A stretch of DNA of 31,492 nt from Bacillota bacterium (GTDB taxonomy: Bacteria; Bacillota; Clostridia; Christensenellales; UBA1242). Below the pieces are notes generated by a model. That model searched no databases and was not told the origin of the DNA. It worked only from the letters and a program-made list of their open reading frames with translations. This document shows positions 29,541 to 31,492 of the stretch, piece by piece (position 1 is the first letter of the stretch; each line of letters opens with the position of its first letter). The stretch covers positions 1 to 31,492 of the forward strand of contig WQSK01000005.1 of assembly GCA_009787915.1 (NCBI GenBank), given 5' to 3'. The translations under genes and the position numbers were made by a program.

Positions 29541-31019
29541 ATGCGAAATAAGATTGTTCTTTTTTCTGTGCTTGGCATTTGGTTGCTCGGACTTTTGGTG
29601 CCGTTTGCTTTGTCCGCGCAAAACTATCAAAAAGACACAGGTACAAAAAACATCTTTCATGAATTTTCACAGGAGTTCATGACCGCGGTATCTGCCATTA
29701 GACAAGAATATTGGTGCGGAGATTTTTCTGTTGACAAAGCCTCGAGGTATCAAACACGACAACTTGTTGTTAAAGCAAACGGTCATTTGAACGACAAGTT
29801 TGGTGCAATAAAATATGTGTCGGAGGACAACTTTTATGTATTGCAATATGAAACCATTGATGAAACTAGGCGTGCATCAAAATTGTTTTCCCGCGAAAGA
29901 AACGTTGTTTTCTCTGAACCCAACAAAATCATCACCCACACAAACCCTGTGTTGGCGAGGCAAAACAGTGCTTCGTTTTTGCACGGCGACCGCTGGGGGT
30001 CCGAGCGCATTTATTCTGACCAATTCATAGAGTTACTTTATGAACTTGACCGCGACCTCACAACAGAGATTCGCGTTGCGGTGATTGATACGGGGCTTAA
30101 TATCGAACACGAGATGTTTCAGGGACGCGTACATGGGGGCTTTGACGTTATAAACAACACTAATGTAATGACCGACCCGAACGGACACGGCACGCACGTC
30201 GCAGGCACAATTGTCGACAACACCCCCGACAATGTAATGATTGTGCCCTTTAATGTTTTCCCAGAAAGTATGATTACCGATAGTCTAAGCATCCAAAATG
30301 CAATCGCACGCGCAATCACCGCAAACGTTTCGGTTATTAACATGAGTTTAGGTGCCCGAACCCAAGACGCAATCCTATATAACAGCATTCGTTCCGCCAC
30401 AAACCTAGGTATCGTTGTTGTTGCCGCCGCAGGAAATGATAGCCTTTCCCCCGCCGATTTCCCTGCAAGATACCCTCATGTAATAGGGGTTGCGGCATCA
30501 GATAGGGATGATAACCCAGCATATTTTTCTCACTATGGTGTTGGTGTTGACATCGCGGCACCAGGTTGGGAAATCTTAAGTGCATGGAGGCACGGACCTA
30601 GTGGACCTCACGGGTATGCTTGGTCATGGGGAACGTCTATGGCGGCCCCTCATGTTTCGGCTATCGCCGCGCTACTTTTAATCTATACCGATGCACAAAT
30701 CGAGCCAGGGACGAACACAATGATAAGAAACAAAATTCTTGACATTGCTTATTCACCAAACGGTTGGGATAACAACTTTGGTGCTGGAATCGCGACCTTA
30801 AGCATCCTTATTGACAGGCACCTTAACCCAACGGATGGGGGCGATAATACCCAAGTCGGCACACCGCCCCCTGACACAAGCGTCACTGACCAAGGCAGTT
30901 TCACACAAGATTCCTATACCCCGATTTTTCCCATGGAGATTTTGCTCCTTGTAATCGGTGGGGGTTTTTTATTGTTTTTGCTGACATCAATTATTTGGTT
31001 TCTTTCACGGCGTTCATAA
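29541..31019 (+). CDS. Secreted, membrane-anchored subtilisin-like serine protease (S8)
   Basis: A 492-aa protein. A signal peptide (IVLFSVLGIWLLGLLVPFALSA) is followed by a propeptide-like region (to about residue 140) and the S8 catalytic domain. Triad: Asp183 in VAVIDTGLN, His216 in GHGTHVAG, Ser366 in GTSMAAPHVS, with the oxyanion Asn in AAAGND. A Thr/Pro/Gly-rich linker (about 425-460) leads to a C-terminal span (ILLLVIGGGFLLFLLTSIIW) and a short basic end. The enzyme is therefore tethered outside the membrane, a build shared with type VII-associated mycosins, though no ESX genes are visible. Leaderless start. The 3' end overlaps a convergent 59-aa gene by 29 bp. Confidence 0.93.
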   Translation: MRNKIVLFSVLGIWLLGLLVPFALSAQNYQKDTGTKNIFHEFSQEFMTAVSAIRQEYWCGDFSVDKASRYQTRQLVVKANGHLNDKFGAIKYVSEDNFYVLQYETIDETRRASKLFSRERNVVFSEPNKIITHTNPVLARQNSASFLHGDRWGSERIYSDQFIELLYELDRDLTTEIRVAVIDTGLNIEHEMFQGRVHGGFDVINNTNVMTDPNGHGTHVAGTIVDNTPDNVMIVPFNVFPESMITDSLSIQNAIARAITANVSVINMSLGARTQDAILYNSIRSATNLGIVVVAAAGNDSLSPADFPARYPHVIGVAASDRDDNPAYFSHYGVGVDIAAPGWEILSAWRHGPSGPHGYAWSWGTSMAAPHVSAIAALLLIYTDAQIEPGTNTMIRNKILDIAYSPNGWDNNFGAGIATLSILIDRHLNPTDGGDNTQVGTPPPDTSVTDQGSFTQDSYTPIFPMEILLLVIGGGFLLFLLTSIIWFLSRRS

Positions 31020-31170
31020 CAGATTGACTTAACTGTTCAAGGGTAATCTTGTTACGCTCGCAAATTTCTTTTAGTTTCGCTTTTGCTTTTTCATCCACAG
31101 GGTTTTGACCAAGTGTCAAAAACGCATCCAACGCATCGGCTATGTCTTTGTTCACGTTTTTATTTGTCAT
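30991..31170 (-). CDS. 59-aa helical protein of unknown function
   Basis: Reads MTNKNVNKDIADALDAFLTL ... KAKLKEICERNKITLEQLSQ ... AVKETK. Helical, charged, without a clear DNA-binding motif although the last third is HTH-like. SD GGAGGAAATG lies in the end of the upstream gene, whose stop overlaps this start, so both are co-transcribed. Overlaps the end of the subtilase gene on the other strand by 29 bp. Confidence 0.7.
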   Translation of the reverse strand: MTNKNVNKDIADALDAFLTLGQNPVDEKAKAKLKEICERNKITLEQLSQSVMNAVKETK

Positions 31171-31492
31171 CGGTCATTTCCTCCACTGTATTCGCTCTGC
31201 GCCTTCCAAAAAGTCTTGGACGTGGAGCCGTTTCGGCTCTATCAAGTTCATCCAATCGCGCAATCAACGCGTTGTGCCAACAACATGTGCCCTCCTCCAG
31301 TGTTGCAGCAACAAGTTCTTCATGTGACATTTTAAACAGACGGTTTTGCTCTCGCGCAGAAAGACGATGTACGTGCATCAGGTCGTGACCATGACCGCCA
31401 GAGGACATAGAAGCACCGCCATTATGTGTTTCATGTTCTGGCCATGCGGGTTCAAGCGGTTCGGGCATGTCAATTGGGTCACGGCCCTCCAC
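31160..31492 (-). CDS. Unknown protein, 5' end probably beyond the window
   Basis: An open frame of 110 codons running to the window edge. Contains a His/Gly/Met stretch (GGASMSSGGHGHDLMHVHRL) and charged helices with RPRLFGRRRANTVEEMTDDK at the end. A GTG lies at the very edge, but the gene may well continue. The stop overlaps the 59-aa gene's start. The His-rich part could bind metal; no family recognised. Confidence 0.55.
   Translation of the reverse strand: MEGRDPIDMPEPLEPAWPEHETHNGGASMSSGGHGHDLMHVHRLSAREQNRLFKMSHEELVAATLEEGTCCWHNALIARLDELDRAETAPRPRLFGRRRANTVEEMTDDK

Noticed and set aside
1..31492. CRISPR array, rRNA genes, prophage structural genes
   Set aside because: I looked for regularly spaced repeats, rRNA landmarks and capsid, tail or terminase motifs and saw none.

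Overview
The window is a low-GC (about 40% by eye) bacterial chromosome segment, most like a Bacillota/Clostridia-type genome. Pointers are a YtrA-type GntR regulator with its ABC transporter, an IS21-family element, a large serine recombinase next to a DUF3560 gene, an S8 subtilase and canonical TTGACA/TATAAT promoters. UAA, UAG and UGA all act as stops. I cannot name the species. Backbone genes commonly have their -10 box only 5-7 nt before the start codon, so leaderless mRNAs appear frequent; operon-internal genes and most mobile or defence genes instead carry Shine-Dalgarno (SD) sites.

Layout. 1-2.7 kb: ABC transporter operon with its GntR regulator, plus an orphan membrane protein. 2.7-3.7 kb: a graveyard of gene ends (truncated DUF488, a SEC-C zinc motif, the last ~35 codons of an HsdR-like protein, a frameshifted small ORF). 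3.7-5.9 kb: an operon of GIY-YIG-like protein, 39-aa zinc ribbon and a protein with two nuclease-like segments. 6.0-16.3 kb: an accessory block whose two ends carry related direct repeats. It holds a nitroreductase, a degenerate IS21-family element, a five-gene candidate defence operon (XRE regulator, N6-adenine methyltransferase, protein with two GHKL ATPase modules, receiver-domain protein, HNH nuclease), a broken Eco47II-like restriction enzyme, a DUF1848 remnant and a membrane protein. 16.4-17.8 kb: a DUF488 plus dual-OB pair bracketed by two near-identical terminators. 17.8-22.0 kb: a mobile-element relic with a 57-aa ORF, a beta-class DNA methyltransferase, a CRESS-type Rep with its N-terminus lost, a truncated DUF3560 gene, a small ORF and a frameshifted large serine recombinase whose reading frame runs into the 3' end of tRNA-Ala. 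22-31.5 kb: mostly housekeeping genes (three tRNAs counting tRNA-Ala, nucleoside deaminase, two Nudix hydrolases, second GIY-YIG protein, HAD 5'-nucleotidase, VTT membrane protein, MazG-like protein, CYTH protein, secreted subtilase) and small proteins.

Functionally, the most interesting unit is the 9.1-14.3 kb operon. It looks like a modification methyltransferase and an HNH nuclease joined to a two-component-like relay (dual Bergerat ATPase with an H-box, and a receiver) under an XRE repressor with tandem operators. Seven genes are broken by single-base indels or in-frame stops, so either the region is decaying or the assembly has uncorrected indels.
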